From Pseudoips prasinana (Eukaryota > Arthropoda > Insecta > Lepidoptera > Nolidae), in contig OX621257.1 in assembly GCA_951640165.1 (NCBI GenBank), forward strand, positions 4,537,201 to 4,601,200: a stretch of DNA of 64,000 nucleotides, read 5' to 3'. The position numbers and the translations under genes were made by a program. Of this stretch, positions 11,231 through 25,200 are shown one piece after another. The notes beneath the pieces are model-generated. The model saw nothing but the letters and a program-made list of their open reading frames with translations. It made no database searches and was not told where the DNA came from. Positions within the stretch are counted from its first letter, which is position 1. Each line of letters begins with the position of its first letter.

Positions 11231-12830
11231 ATTAATATTCCATTTCACTTGATATAAATGTCCACAAAGTAACACTTGATGATACCATTACTTATAAAAT
11301 AATAGTTGATTCTTAAATAACTAAAATATACATTGGAAGAGCTACATTTATAATTAAGTAGGTTTATAAATGGGATTTTCATTTACTTATTACCTGGACC
11401 TCCTAAACCTTCAACTCTGAAGAGGTGCAACTTAGGAACGGCATAAGACATATCAATCAAACAAAGGAAATAACTAATCTGATTAAATTATACCTCAAAT
11501 ATTTACAACCCATTGTAAAAGTGTTGGCTGTTCCAAAGGTAATATGCTACATAATTCTACATACAGATACATCAAGCTTCTTTGCTGTCTATGCCATCGT
11601 GCCCTAGGATTTTAATCTTTAATACCTACCTAACTATTTTATCACAATTTCTATGCTAGTTTCGAAATGACCGTAAAATATATCAATGTAGATACTGTGA
11701 TATGTTTATTGTCATTCGAAAATTCGCACTTACAAATTAGCGCCATCTTACAGCCATATACCAAACGAAAAGCTAATGTGTATCATTTATATGTAGGTAT
11801 CCTAGTTTTAACTCACAGAATTTTGGTAATTTTTTAATGTTGTGTACAGATATAATTGGATCTCAGATTTAGCAGTGTTATAAGAAAATGATATTATTAA
11901 TTTGTTATTAGTCTGTCGTCTGTTTCTGTACCTATGAAATAAAATATTAAATAAAATATATTTGCTGTGAATAACTCTTACTATGAAAATGTGGCTTTGC
12001 GCATGGGGCAGTATTACACTGTTGGCCTCAATTAGGTATTATAGAATTAAAACGAAGTAAAACTTCTTAGTAATTTCTCGACACGCATTCATAAGCTGGT
12101 GAATGCGTAACGTGAACGTTCGTTACGAAATGTGTGATCCTACGAGGCCAAGGGAAGTTGTAGGGAGATATGATTTAATGAAGATAAGAGAGAGAGAGTA
12201 AATTTTTGTATATTACTGTAGTGGCAAGGCACGAGCACACATTTTCTTTCTCTCTTACTTTCACAGCCAGTTACGTTTCGTCTATCGAATTTTTTTTTAC
12301 TCGTGTTTTTATTGAGTGCCATAGTATTTGATTTCAATAATTGTACTAAACTAGGAATTTACGGGCCATTAAAAAAAATAAGGATATATAAGACAAGAAA
12401 ATTAATTAACAACATTTCTTAACCTTTGATTTTGGAACGAAGTTCCTTATCGCGCGTTGTGAAAGGGGACTAGACGGAAAAAATTCTTACGAAAAGTTGT
12501 CACGGCACTTTTTGCAGCTGTGCGGCGTGCGCATGTTTCTCTGTCTGTCTCTCTCTCTCTCTCTTATAGAAAGCAAGCCAGATATTTTCATTTCTATTTC
12601 ACATTGAACAGTGTGGTGTCGCGACGATTATTTTTGTTGAGTGTATACAGGTTTTATGTACATAATAAATAATAAGAAATAACTTCGTTCCATCCGGGTG
12701 TCCCTTGACACCTCTCAAGTTTTTTGGTAAATTTGATTCCCCGCAATCGAAATATTTTAAAATCTCACATCACAAAACGATTAACACAGTTTAATAATTT
12801 TATATGCATTGTAATTACAATAACTATAGG
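11230..12830. other. No gene recognised
   Basis: AT-rich unique sequence with a (CT)n tract at about 12540-12566. The reading frames here are short and show no family resemblance. Confidence 0.45.
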
Positions 12831-13365
12831 TAGGTACCTACCATTTTATATATGGTCTAGGAAACAATCAATGGTATAGTAAATATAATAACTATACCAT
12901 TTTATATTTGGTCTAGGAAACAAATAACCATCGCATCCGATATATGGTCTAGGAAACAATCAAATAACTACCGCATCTGATATATCGTCTCGGAAACAAT
13001 CAAATAACTATCACATTTGACATATGGTCTAGGATACAATCAAAATACAATAAACTATATAATTTAATATGCTCACTTGCTCGTTTGCCATCCTATTTTA
13101 TAAAAAAATAATTGTTAAGTATAGGATTGTTTCCTATAAATAACAATCATCAAATAACTATCATCGCATTTGAATATATGATGATACAAACCAATTACTA
13201 TCGCATTTGATATACGATTTAAAAACAATAAAATGATATAGTAATTATAATACCATACCATTTTATGTTTGGTCAAGGAAACAATGAAACAGCATAGCAA
13301 TTAGAATTACTATCCCAGTTGACATTTGGTTGTAAAAACTATCAAATGATTATCACATTTTTTTT
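12830..13365. repeat. Degenerate tandem repeat, roughly 55-60 bp unit
   Basis: The module GGTCTAGGAAACAATCAAATAAC..CGCATTTGATATAT recurs about nine times with substitutions and indels. It is AT-rich and non-coding. Confidence 0.75.
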
Positions 13366-13554
13366 CAAACACATGCGTGTCATGAATAAGATGCATGGTT
13401 GCACATATGGACAATACTCCAAGGGGTGGGGACCTGGTGACTTGAAATACAGATCTAGAGCCTAGTTTGGGCATCAGTCTTCCACAATATTTTTGTTTGA
13501 AGTTCTAAAATTTTCAATGTCGGTAAATATAAGTTTGTATTTATAAATGAAAAA

Positions 13555-13660
13555 TAGTATATGTAGTATATCAGTTATCTGGTCTCCATAGCACAAGCTC
13601 TGCTTAGTTTGGGATCAGATGGCCGTGTGTGAATAATGTCCCAGAATATTATTATTATAC
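13555..13660 (+). repeat. SINE tail fragment
   Basis: Contains GTTATCTGGTCTCCATAGC and CTGCTTAGTTTGGGATCAG, the tail shared by SINEs at 15345-15420 (minus), 45885-45950 (minus) and 63780-63893. Confidence 0.7.
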
Positions 13661-13717
13661 TATGTTATATTGTGGAGAGATATAAATAGTTTTGATTGAT
13701 TGATCGATATTGATTAA

Positions 13718-13830
13718 TAGCTGTGCCCCGCGGTTTTACCCGCGTTTAACTTTATAAAATATAGCCTATGTGTTAATCCAGGGTGTCAGCTAACTCCATA
13801 CCATAACATACATACTCACACCCACAAACT
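13718..13830 (+). repeat. Dispersed repeat AGCTGTGCCCCGCGGTTTTA
   Basis: A family start also seen at about 16367, 40912 and 56472, followed here by the AGCTAACTCCATACC segment that also occurs at about 40980. Non-coding. Confidence 0.65.
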
Positions 13831-14189
13831 TTAACCTTTGGGACGGTGGACGATTGGTGGAGTTTCTCTTCTTCTTCAGCAAGATGAACAATGAGAACTA
13901 AGTCCCAATCCACCGTTATAAATAAACACGCACAACTTTTTTCACGTAACGTTACGACTGCTCTGCGATGTTTCTGCCGCCCGAACTATTCTGTGGCTAC
14001 CAAAACGAAGCCGCCGTAAGGCGCCCGATGCCGATCGATAGTGAGCGCCGGGCCTTAGACAGTAGCCCCCCATAGACATGTGATGGTAGAGAACTTCTCC
14101 ACGACCCTACACCATGAGCTTAGTTGGGGCAAGTGTGAGCAGCGCCTGTCTTTTTTTACCTACCTACTTAACCTTTAGCCAGTTCTGGG

Positions 14190-14430
14190 TCTCTCTCTAC
14201 CGGCTAAGTCGCCGAACATCGATTTCTTAAATGGCGTTCAAATAAGGGTTAAAAATGACTTAATCAATCGTTAAATCGGCTTCAACGTTGACAATCGATT
14301 CCGGGACATTTATGACGTCACATGTGCTCATGGAAGCTGATTTAACGATCGATTAAGTCATTTTTAACCTTTATTTGAACGCCATTTACGTAATTGATGT
14401 TCGGCGACTTAGCCGGTAAAGCCCCTGGAT
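14190..14430. mobile_element. Foldback MITE, copy 1
   Basis: Nearly perfect inverted repeat with about 95-bp arms. The left arm TACCGGCTAAGTCGCCGAAC..AAAAATGACTTAATCAATCG pairs with the right arm CGATCGATTAAGTCATTTTT..TTCGGCGACTTAGCCGGTA. The central loop has CAACGTTGACAATCGATTCC and GACGTCACATGTG. Copy 2 (53275-53522) has the loop reversed, so it was inserted in the opposite orientation; a half copy ends at 19306. Confidence 0.85.
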
Positions 14431-14539
14431 CTTTTTTATAATAGGTTTGTAAAGTGACTGGAATTGTTCATCAGAATTGAAACACTATTTTTTTTGTCTC
14501 TAGATATATACCACTACGAATCATCACTTTTTTATATCA

Positions 14540-14830
14540 AAGGGCAACAAAAGGCAGGCGGGTCACCTGATGGTAAGTGTTCACCGCCGCCCATGTACAC
14601 TCGCAACACCAGAGTCACGGGTGCATTGCCGGCCTTTAAGAGTCAGCAAACAAATGTTGCTCACCTTTCCCCCACCCCGAAGAGTTCTGACGACCTTACA
14701 CGCAGAAACACAATATTAAAATTTATTAATGTTATTATTAAGGAATTTCTTGTGTAAAGTCGAGGTATTTCCCCATTCGGGCTGCTCTTTGAGCGAATGA
14801 ACGCCGTGGAAAGAGAAGTATGGAAGTTTT
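14540..14830 (+). repeat. Dispersed repeat of the GCAAGTGGGTC family
   Basis: Shares CACCTGATGGTAAGTG, CACTCGCAACACC, TTGCCGGCCTTTAAGAGTC and GGGCTGCTCTTTGAGCGAATG with the copies at 18245-18540 (minus) and 55985-56290. This gives a consensus of about 290 bp with no long reading frame. Confidence 0.75.
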
Positions 14831-14997
14831 TACGTATATTGTATTGTTTGTTAAAATGCTTCCTTATGTCTGAGGTAAAAATATGCTCTTTGATAACTAC
14901 AGTATCCAATCTTGTGAGCAAATATTGGCACACCGTCGACATAGTAATAATAATATTATAATAATAAGAGAATAATTATAATAATAAGAAAATAATA

Positions 14998-15222
14998 ATA
15001 ATAATATCCAGGGACAATGTGACAGATCATCCTAGCCCCAAACTAAGCAAAGCTTGTACTATGGGTACCAGGCGACGATATACCTACTTATATAGATAGA
15101 TAAATACTTATATACATAGAAAACATCCATTACTCGGAAACAAATATTCGTGCTCATCACACAAATATTTGCACTTACCGGGATTTGAACCCAGGACCAC
15201 CAGCTTCGTAGGCAGGAGCATA
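14998..15222 (-). mobile_element. tRNA-derived SINE, second copy
   Basis: Nearly identical to 6825-7072. The 5' end of the tRNA-like head is missing: the copy breaks off inside the A-box region at about 15222. The tail end lies at 14998. Confidence 0.8.
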
Positions 15223-15344
15223 AAAGATGACTCTTAGCGGTTTAGACTGAAGTGCACCGCATTTCGCGTCCAGATCGAATTTTCTCTCTGCTATTCGAAG
15301 TCCCTTTCGTTCACCAAGCGCCTCCACTCAAGGCGACATTATTC

Positions 15345-15560
15345 ACACACGGCCATCTGATCCCAAACTAAGCAGAGCTTGTACTACGGAAACCAGATAA
15401 CTGATATGCTACATAGTGATTTATTTAAGGGCATCCAGTAGTAGTTGGTAAATGCTTGCCTTTCACGCCGCAGGTCGTGGGTTTGATTCCCAACCAGGGC
15501 AGATATTTGTGTGCATGAACAAGTCTGTTTGTCCTGGGTGTAATTATCTATAAGAAACGC
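15345..15560. mobile_element. Two SINE parts in opposite orientation
   Basis: A minus-strand SINE tail (15345-15420) is followed by a plus-strand head (15430-15560) with GTTGGTAAATGCTTGCC (A-box), TCGTGGGTTTGATTCCC (B-box) and GCAGATATTTGTGTGCATG. This head family matches the sequence just downstream of the AWS exon donor at 45970-46067. Confidence 0.7.
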
Positions 15561-15760
15561 TCCTGCCGTTCTCTGGTAGATATTCCCTCGGTCGAACGCC
15601 CCCCACGGGATGTATCTAATTATTTCAGTCAGGATAAACTTGCAAAGCACTACTATTCAAATCAAAACTAGGAATCAAGTAAGGGCTCCGCTTAAATCGC
15701 TATAAATAATACAGACCCCTAAAAAATTAACTTCAATCTTAAGGTACAGAACCTTGTATA

Positions 15761-15766
15761 TTTATT
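15761..15766 (-). terminator. Polyadenylation signal of the NSD gene
   Basis: AATAAA on the minus strand, about 117 bases after the stop codon of the last exon. Confidence 0.6.
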
Positions 15767-15882
15767 AATAAGATTATAACATAGTAGATAACTAACTAAA
15801 TTAGAATAGTACGCCATTATTAATTTCTTTGTGCATCATCAAAATCGATCCATCTTTTTATAGTCTTATAACACACACATTT

Positions 15883-16239
15883 TCAATCACCAACATCGCT
15901 TTTTTCGTCCGTTCTACTTCGCTTTACGCTTGGAGACACCGAACTATCTTTCGAAACAGCTTCTTCCGTTGAAAAACTGACTCTTTTTCTCTTTAAGGCT
16001 TTAGGATTTCTGTCTAATTCTGTGCTTATACTTCTGGTGGATTCGTCGCTTGATACGTTGCTTGTAGCGTTTCTTATGATGAGGAGGTCTTTCTCGATTT
16101 CTGTGAGCTCGCGGGGTTTGGGAGGTCGCCCCAAAGGACGTTTGGGCTTGGTTTCAGTGGAAGGAGATTCTTCAGGCTTTCGTTTCTTGTATGCACGTTT
16201 GGGAGGCCGCTCTTTATTTTTCTTTGATTGAGATTCCTC
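15883..16239 (-). CDS. NSD: NSD last exon, basic tail with AT-hook-like motif
   Basis: TTTCCAG acceptor, phase 0, reading [15 protein letters not shown] to the stop TGA... frame end at 15883 (119 codons including the stop). [12 protein letters not shown] resembles an AT-hook (GRP core). The remainder is Ser/Lys/Arg rich with [14 protein letters not shown]. Assigning it as the last exon rests on phase, the stop and the poly(A) signal 117 bases on. Confidence 0.85.
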   Translation of the reverse strand, partial: EESQSKKNKERPPKRAYKKRKPEESPSTETKPKRPLGRPPKPRELTEIEKDLLIIRNATSNVSSDESTRSISTELDRNPKALKRKRVSFSTEEAVSKDSSVSPSVKRSRTDEKSDVGD

Positions 16240-19200
16240 CTGGAAATGAATAAATTGAGTTAATAAAAGTTATAAATAGCAATACCAAGCTTCATAAACT
16301 AGTATTTAATTCTGTGAAATACTAACAACCCTTACTAACGCTAGTTTCGTAATAAAATTATGGACTACTAGCTGTGTCGCCGCGGTTTAGATTTTTATCA
16401 GGATTGATAGCCAATTTACCGTGGTACATAAGTTACCTGCTTAGGCTTCGCTCCGATGTACCCAGAGCACCGCTTGGCGCCACACATACAGCGTTTCTTC
16501 TCAATGCCAGCGCATTCCAAGTTGTAGTTGAATGTCACTTCGCTATTCTATGGGACAAATTATTTTATATTAGACATATTAAATCAACGCGGACCTTGCG
16601 GGACCAAATCCCGTGTTCATGCCCGCTTGAGTATGTTTCGCTGGACCGTCTCAACTGGGTCGTGTTGAAACCGGTAGTAGATGAACCCACTGAGTTTGTT
16701 TCGCTGGGTCTTCTCAGTTGGGGCGCATTGGATCCGGTGGTAGCATTAAAGCGCGACCGTCGTTATTAACACAAGGTCCGTCATTATAATAATACCTTAA
16801 TATAGATAGAACCATTGACAATATGTAGTAAAAATATTAAGACTTAAACTAGATAATTAAACAATCTCTTGACAATAACTTGATACGAGCTAGCTAAATA
16901 TCATTGCTATTATAAAATAAATTTTATAAATGTTTTCATACAATGTGTACCTAAATATCTATGTTACTAGAAATAATAATGCATACAACTATATTACTAC
17001 AAACATGTACGGACTATTTACAAGCGCTTTTTTAAAGTCTACGTGAGTAAAAACCTTTTTTATTTTATTTTATTTTAAAAAACGTGGTCACCAGTGCTGC
17101 TGTTCATGTAAACCCGGAAAAATACGCCTAGTGCCATGTACTATGGATACCAGACAATGGATACAATACTTATGTAAATACATACATACAATACACAGAA
17201 AACACAAAGACCAGCTCATGAACACAAATATATATGTTGTGCGAGAATCAAACCCGCAATCTTTGTATTAGAAGGCAGATTTACTACCCACCGTTTCACG
17301 GCGGTAAATTAACTACGAGCACCTAGAAATGTAATTGAAAACTTTTTCTACTAGCAAATCAGCAAGCAAGCATACTAATCACACATATGCCTACGACACC
17401 CTATCTATGCCAAACTAAAGTGACATATCGCTTGTAGCTCCGACGGCCGCTAGGGCATACAGGTTCTTAACTGGCAACCGCCCACCGAAACACGCAACTT
17501 GGGAGACAAGATAGAAAGATTTTGTGGGGGTCGCTGGAAACCAGTAGAGAACCTTAGGGATGGTTTTTGTCCAGCAGTAGACGCGTCTTTGGCTTTTTTA
17601 TTGTCGGGACTAGTCCCTCCCTCTTAACCTTTACTGCAACTCCTGTAAGCCAGGATCAACAGTGGCACACAATGAAATGCCACTGAGCGGTGAGGCTCAG
17701 GCATGTCCCAGGGAATCGCTTTAACTGTCTTGGATCCTGAAACGAATTTAATCAGAAAGAAAAAGGTGGGGTTAGAAAATGAATAGTTCCATTTCCCTCC
17801 AGACCAAAGCGGGAGACAGAATGATGTAAAGAGGCTATAGCCTCATAAAACGAGAGAATTGCAACTAGAGAAGCCAGCTGCAAAAGCACCGAGGATCAAT
17901 ATAAGGGTCCTAAGTGAGCTGTTATATTCCAATAGTAGGTATGGCAAAAACGCTTAAACGCACGGAAGTTGTTCGACTGACAGCTGGTACAAAACAAATG
18001 ATACATACTGCGGGTATATCGAAGAGAGCGAAGAGTCCAACTCTGACGTCACCGAGTACCGTCCACTTTTGGGTTTCGCAGTTCGGCTCGCAGCAGTGGT
18101 TCATAAATCTACAACAATATAAACAATAATTAAAGTTTAAAATTGATTAAAACGTTACAGTATTCACACATCATCATAACCTGATATCGCCCACTGTTAG
18201 GCATAAGACTCCCCCAAAGGTTTTTATAACATTGCAAATTTAAGAGGGAGTAGGACCCAGCGTTCATTCGTTCAAAGAGCAGCCCGACTGGGGAAGTACC
18301 TCCGCCTTACAGAAGACATTCCTTAACAATAACATTAATATTTTAATGTTGTGTTTCTGCGTGTCAGTAAGGTCACCAGAGCTCATCGGGGTGGGGGAAG
18401 GGTCAGCAACACTGCTTTGCTGACTCTTATAAAGGCCGACAACGCATCCGCGACGCCTCTGGTGTTGCGAGTGTCCATGGGCAGCGGTGATCACTTACCA
18501 TCAGGTGACCCACTTTCTCGTTTTGTCGCCCTCTATATAAAAAATATTGGAGAAGTTCGCCTAAGTCACCTTTTGCTTGGCATGCGAGCTGGCGACCGCA
18601 GTGTCGCTAGTAACTAGTACACAGGTGGCACAGCTGCCGGACTACCTGCTGTATACCTTAGGCTCACTTTCCACGGAACCGTAGCGTCATAGACGCGTAT
18701 TTGTCATTATACGCCTAGAGTACGCCTTATTTTTTAATCGGGACTAGTCCCTCCCCCCTAACCCACCACTGCAACTCCTGTAAGCCAGGATCAACAGTGG
18801 CACACAATGAAATGACACTGAGCGGTGAGGCTCAGGCATGTCGCGGGGAATCGCTTTAACTGTCTTGGATCCCGCAATGAATTTAATCAGAAAGAAAAAA
18901 GCAGAATTTCCACTTCCCTCAAGAGCAAAGCGGGGGACACAATGATGTAAAGTGGCTATAGCTTCATAAAGGAGAGAATTGCTACTAGAGAAGCCAGCTG
19001 CAAAAGCATCGAGGATCAATTTAAGGGTCCTAAGTGAGCCGTTATATTTGATTCCAATAGCAGGTACGGCAAAAGCGCTTAAACGCACAGAAAGTGTTCC
19101 TTGTTGCAACAATATCCGTATAATAAACTACTCCAGATAGTGGTTGCAAGCTGCTTAACATAATATCACGCTGATTTTGCCAGAGATTACACTCCCAAAA

Positions 19201-22200
19201 TATGTGGCGAGCTGGGGCTCTACCGGCTAAGTTGCCGAACATCGATTTCTTAAATGGCGCTCAAATTAATAAAGGTTAAAAATTACTTAATCAATCGTTA
19301 AATAGGGTTTTAAAATATAGTCAAAAATTTAGCTCATAATGGGAGCAATGAGAGCCAAAAAATCTAGCCATCACACTCAAATATTATTTAAACTACGATC
19401 ATAAAACCATGTGTGAGCTGGAGACACGTGTCCCTGGTTTACACATGTGTATCTTCGTAATTATTTAAGCTACGATTATGTATTATAGCTCAAAATTCTG
19501 AGCAAAACTGCAGTATTAGGCTCAAAATTTTTCAAAACCTTAGCTCGAATAGTTTTTGAGCTACGAAGCAATAAGTATGTGTAAGCTGGGGACACGTCAC
19601 ACGGGCTTACACATGGTGAATTACGATAACTATATAAGTTGCAGTTTTCTTTTAAAGATCAAATAACATGTTATAATTGGAGCACACACGAGGCATAATT
19701 TCAAATCTCTAGGCCTTTAACTTTCAAAATTATAAGCCAAATACGCTTTTCCCGCCAAAATTTTTAAAATATTCGGTCGGGAGCGGTCAACCGCGACGTT
19801 GCCGTTCCGTGCATTATACAATTGCTATCGAGTCTGAACTTTAGCTCTAACATTATAAGAGTTATTTTAATTCGGTCTCGATCATTTAAGCTTTTGTACT
19901 GACGTAAGGAAAATATTCTTAGACTAGGAGCTGCTGTCTCTTAACACTTACATGTATGAGAAACATTTTGATTTTGACTTGTATGTTCACTTATCAATTA
20001 ACTATATGTATTTATTGTAAGTATAGTTCCACCATAAATTAACAACTCAAAATAAATTAAAATTACAAACCTTAAAATTTAGTTATAGCGTGCCGAAGTA
20101 AATAAAATACTTGTTGGGTTGAACTTCTTACAGAGCGTAATTTCTTAGTGCGCTAACAAAATGTTTGATTTTTTGTTCGAGTACAATCGGCTCTCGTCGG
20201 CATAATGCATAAATTAGTGTTACACACAGTCCACTAGTATTATATTTTACAGTTTTGTTTATTACAAAGACTGGAAAGTAGGACTACTTATTCGTTATTG
20301 TTTTTATATTTCCAAAGGTGCCAGACGAGGTTGTGGCTCACCTGATGAAAAATAATAACCTCCACGCCACCCATAGTCAAGTTCATGTCTTTGACATTGT
20401 GTACAATACAGACGACAAAGCTCTGTCGCATGCTACCAACTATGCTAGCTACAAAAACAAAGTCTTCTCTGTCGCTAGCATAGCTATTTCTGTTTCCCCC
20501 TAATGAGCTCTGGCAATCATTGATTACCATCGGTAACATATCACTGCCGAGATAGTGTTGTTTCTGGCTGCGGACTCATGTAGAGTGATGGTGCCACTCC
20601 AAGTATGCGACTCAGTTTAAGCAAGTAACCACAGTGACTGGTCTATTGGTCCAGTCGTTAGTGACCATGACGGCTAAGCCAGAGGTCGTGGATTCGATTC
20701 ACACTCAGGACAAGTCGTTATATCATGAACACGATTATTTGTTCTGTGTCTCGGTCTAAATTATCATTCATTTTTACTTTGCAATGTAATAATATAAAGA
20801 CATTTTAATTGGAATAGCTTTATTTAACAACATAGATTCGTAACGAAAACCGTTCAATTATCATAGTTTTATTATTTATATTTTTATGGGTATTTACGTA
20901 CACAATTACAGGTCAGTAGACGGTATAATAAAAGTTTCACTACCTAATAATCCTGCTTGTGCATCAGAGCTTTTTGCCTCAATCAGTTTCGACTTATTAT
21001 AAATAGACTTATAATTCAGAGACAAATATTTAAGGTATTACTTATTAAAACAACAGTGATAACGGTATATTTCATAAAAAGAATTGTACGGTTCACGTAC
21101 AGGCTTATTTTGCTTACGCCGCCTTAACCTAGTTTCGGCGCATTACTTATACATACTTTCGACATTAATATAGTTAGTTGACAAATAACAATAACAACGA
21201 ACAGATTAGCATCCAAATAACTTATATTGTATACTTGAGTAATAAACGTGGTTTTAAGTCAACTCAACTCGTTTATCTACACACCACCTCGAGACCCGTA
21301 CATCCGTTTTGGTCCTTCGAGAAGTGAAAAGTGCTGGTACTACGTGTGGCAGTGTTCTTAGTGCCGATAGCGAATCGGTCGAACTGGTCTCCCAGAAGCG
21401 GGTCGCCCCAGTTGGATTGAGACAAAGACGCACATATCGGACGAGGAACTAAACACAGTAAGTACCAATACTAACTACAATCTGCGAACATATTGCAAAA
21501 AAAAAAACTGAACTAGTGCCTACGGTGAAACAACTACTGAAGGCTTACTATAACTATTACTTTAACTAAGTAACTAATTAACAATGATGGGTCAAAATTT
21601 CGAGGAGGTTATGAGCCAACAAGAGGCTACTTTTTGCACGTTAAAACAAATATGTGCTAACTACAAGAAAGACAGCCCTACTAGGAAGACCTTAGAATAT
21701 CTAGAAGAGCGTCTTACGAGACTAAACAACTGTTGGGAACAATTCGTTCATAACCACCAACTATTGGAATCGACCGGAACAACGGAAAGCCAATACTTTA
21801 TAGACGACGTTTTTAACAACACAAAACGTATGTATGAGAGTGTTTTACAAGACATACTACAACGTAAGTCGGAGCTTACATCGGCGACACCGACTAAAGC
21901 AACAATAACAGCTAGTAAGGAGGAGCTACCCCCTCAGAGTACAAGTAAGACAGGAACTTCTTCAGTTACGAGCGACGCTAAACTTACTACGAGATTTAGT
22001 TTCGATGAAGGGGACTTCCACGTACCGCCTCGAAAAACGGACGAATCGTCGGAAAAGGAACAGGATCTTTTGCGAGTGCAGTACTGTAACTTTAGAGCTT
22101 TTGAAAGAGCCGTGGAAAAGATGGATTTGTCAACATCTTTGGAAAAATGGGAATTGGAAGATAATCTAACTATCATAAAATCTAAATGGCAACAAGTGGA

Positions 22201-25200
22201 GAAAGCACACTGGCAGCTAGATTATTGGCTACAGGAAGAAGACCCTAAGTATAGACAAAAGTATGATATATTAGAAAATATTTATGACAACATACGTAAG
22301 AAAATACAACACACCATATGGAACAATGCTCATTATGAAAAGTCTACGCCGAAAATCATAATACCGGATTTTTATGGCAACTATAATCAATGGTTAAGTT
22401 TTCGGGACCTCTATACGGAAAGCGTACATAACAACCCTATACTTTCTAAGGCCCAAAAAATGCAGCATTTGAAGTCCAAATTAAAGGGCGAAGCAGAGAA
22501 GTTAATCCAGCATCTTAGCATCAGTGCCGAGAATTATACTTCCTGTTGGGACATAATTACTCACCGTTACGACAACAAAAGACTTTTATTTACATCTTAT
22601 GTAAATACTCTACTAAACCAATCTAACATTCAACAAGCAAATGCCGCCAGTATACGAAAACTTCATGACGTCATGCTAGAGTGTCTGAACGGATTGACAA
22701 ACATCGGATTAGATATTACACAATGGGATCCGCTGGTAGTACATCTTTTGTCACAGAAACTGGATAGCGTTACGTATAACGAATATATAAAAGATCTTAA
22801 AGAGCCGAGAGGTTTTCCCGACCTACAAGAATTTTCAAAGTTTCTGGAATCCAAGTTCATGGCACTGGAGGCTACACAAAAAGGTAGTCCAAAATCTTTC
22901 AGTCCGGAGAAGAATAACATGTTAGAAAAACATAACAAAAATAGTTACGAAAATCGCAGTAACAATAACTATAATAAATATAATGCACAAAGATCATCGT
23001 ACTTTAACAACTCATACAAATCACACAAAACCTTCTTGACAACAGCAAAAAATTGCCCGATTTGCAAAACTGACCATGTTTTGATGAAATGCGAAAAGTT
23101 CTTGGCTATGACAGAAAAGGGGCGCCGAGACTGCGTTCGGAATTTGCGTGTTTGCAAAAATTGTTTGTACAGTCACGGCGAAAAACAATGTACGTCAATG
23201 AAAACATGTAGGATATGTCATAAGCTTCATCATACTTTGCTGCATGAAACAATGGAACAACCTGGTAATTCGCAATCTACCCCATCGACAAGTACCTCTG
23301 CGCGAGGGGTGAACAACATTACTAACGAGGGCATGGAAGTTTTGTTAACAACTGTACTGCTCAAGGTAAAAACAATCGATGGCGAGTATATCTACTTAAG
23401 AGGTTTGCTAGATCAAGGCTCACAAGTAAATCTTATAACTGAAAATGCCGCCCAGCGCTTGAGGTTACCGCGACAACAAGTGAGTGCCATAGTGTCGGGT
23501 GTCGGATCACTAAGCGGAAGTTGTAAAGGCTCGTTGAACCTAGAATGTAAGTCAATACATTCGGATTATACATTTAACTTACAACCACTCATTATGAAGA
23601 AACTGGTTAACAATTTACCATCGACATCATTTTCAGTAGAAAGCTGGACTTATCTACAAAATATAAATTTAGCCGATCCTAACTTTAATACGTCCGGGCC
23701 AATCGATATGCTTTTGAGTGCGCAAGTATATTCGGAAATAATTTTAGATGGAATTATAAGATGTAATAGTACATATCCGGTGGCTCAACAAACTAGACTC
23801 GGTTGGATTTTAAGCGGCAACGTGAAAACTTTTAATTGTTGTGTCACACTTAACGACATAGAAAACATATCACGATTCTGGGAAACTGAAGAGATTTCGG
23901 ACCCTTCTTCGTTAAATACAGAAGAACAACATTGCGAAGAATATTATCGTGCGACAACTACTAGACGGACAGATGGAAGATATGTGGTAAAACTGCCTAT
24001 CAAACCGAATGCTGTATCCCGTCTACCGGTTAACAAGCAACCCGTACTCGCTCAGTTTCTACAACTTGAGAAGAAATTGCTTAAGAACCGGGAACTTAGC
24101 AAGGAATACCAACGTTTCATAAACGAGTACATATCCATGGATCATATGAAACCTATGACGTCAGAGGCTGAGGGTCGCGTTTATCTACCCCATCACGGTG
24201 TGTGGCGGGAAGAATCAACTACAACTAAACTAAGAGTTGTATTCAACGCATCCTACCGAGCTAACAACAGCCATAGCCTTAATGACTGCATGTATACGGG
24301 TCCAAACTTACAAAAAGACATGTTAACTTTATTAATTAACTGGCGGACCTATAGATATGTTTTCACGGCTGATATAGAAAAAATGTATCGGCAAATATAG
24401 CTTGACGAACAACAGTGTAACATACAAACTGTATTTTGGAGATTTTCCCCACGGGACAAACTGCAAGAGTGGAAATTGTGTACCCTAAGTTATGGGATGA
24501 ACTGTGCTCCCTACCTCGCAATGAGAACTTTACATCAACTCGCGAAAGATGAGAGTAAACGATATCCTGAAGCGGCAAAGGTCCTTCAGAACTATATGTA
24601 TATGGACGATTTAGTTTATGGTCAAAATTCTATCGAATCAGCAAAATTATTGGTATCTCAACTAATAGATCTATTGAAATCTGGCGGGTTTAGCTTAAGA
24701 AAATGGAAGAGTAACGATCCTTCTATTTTGGAGCATTTACAAGAAGAACAAAGGTGTAATAACACAACGAGCCATGATTTCAACTCGGAACAAACTTGTA
24801 ACTCAAAGATGTTAGGAATGAGATGGAATCAGGAGAGCGATACATTTACCTATCGTTGGGATCTGCCGGAAAAGAAAAACCTTACCAAACGTATCATATT
24901 AGGGGAAATCAGCAAGCTGTACGATGCCTTGGGATTACTGTCGCCTGTAACTATAAAGGCAAAATTATTATTTCAAAAGGTTTGGCTCAACAAAACCGAG
25001 TGGGATGAGCAACTATCTATGGAATTGTGTAATGAATGGGAGGCATTGCGATCTAATCTACCCCTTATTAGTAATATTTCCATACCAAGGTGGCTGCAAA
25101 GTACTGAAAACGAGATAGAAATTCATGGATACTGCGATTCGAGTGAGAAAGCGATGGCATGTGCTATTTACAGCCGAGTAAAGAATAGTCATGGCCACTA

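Noticed and set aside
18744..19112. 122-codon minus-strand frame
   Set aside because: Lies in the 380-bp repeat; other copies have it broken and it has no recognisable domain.
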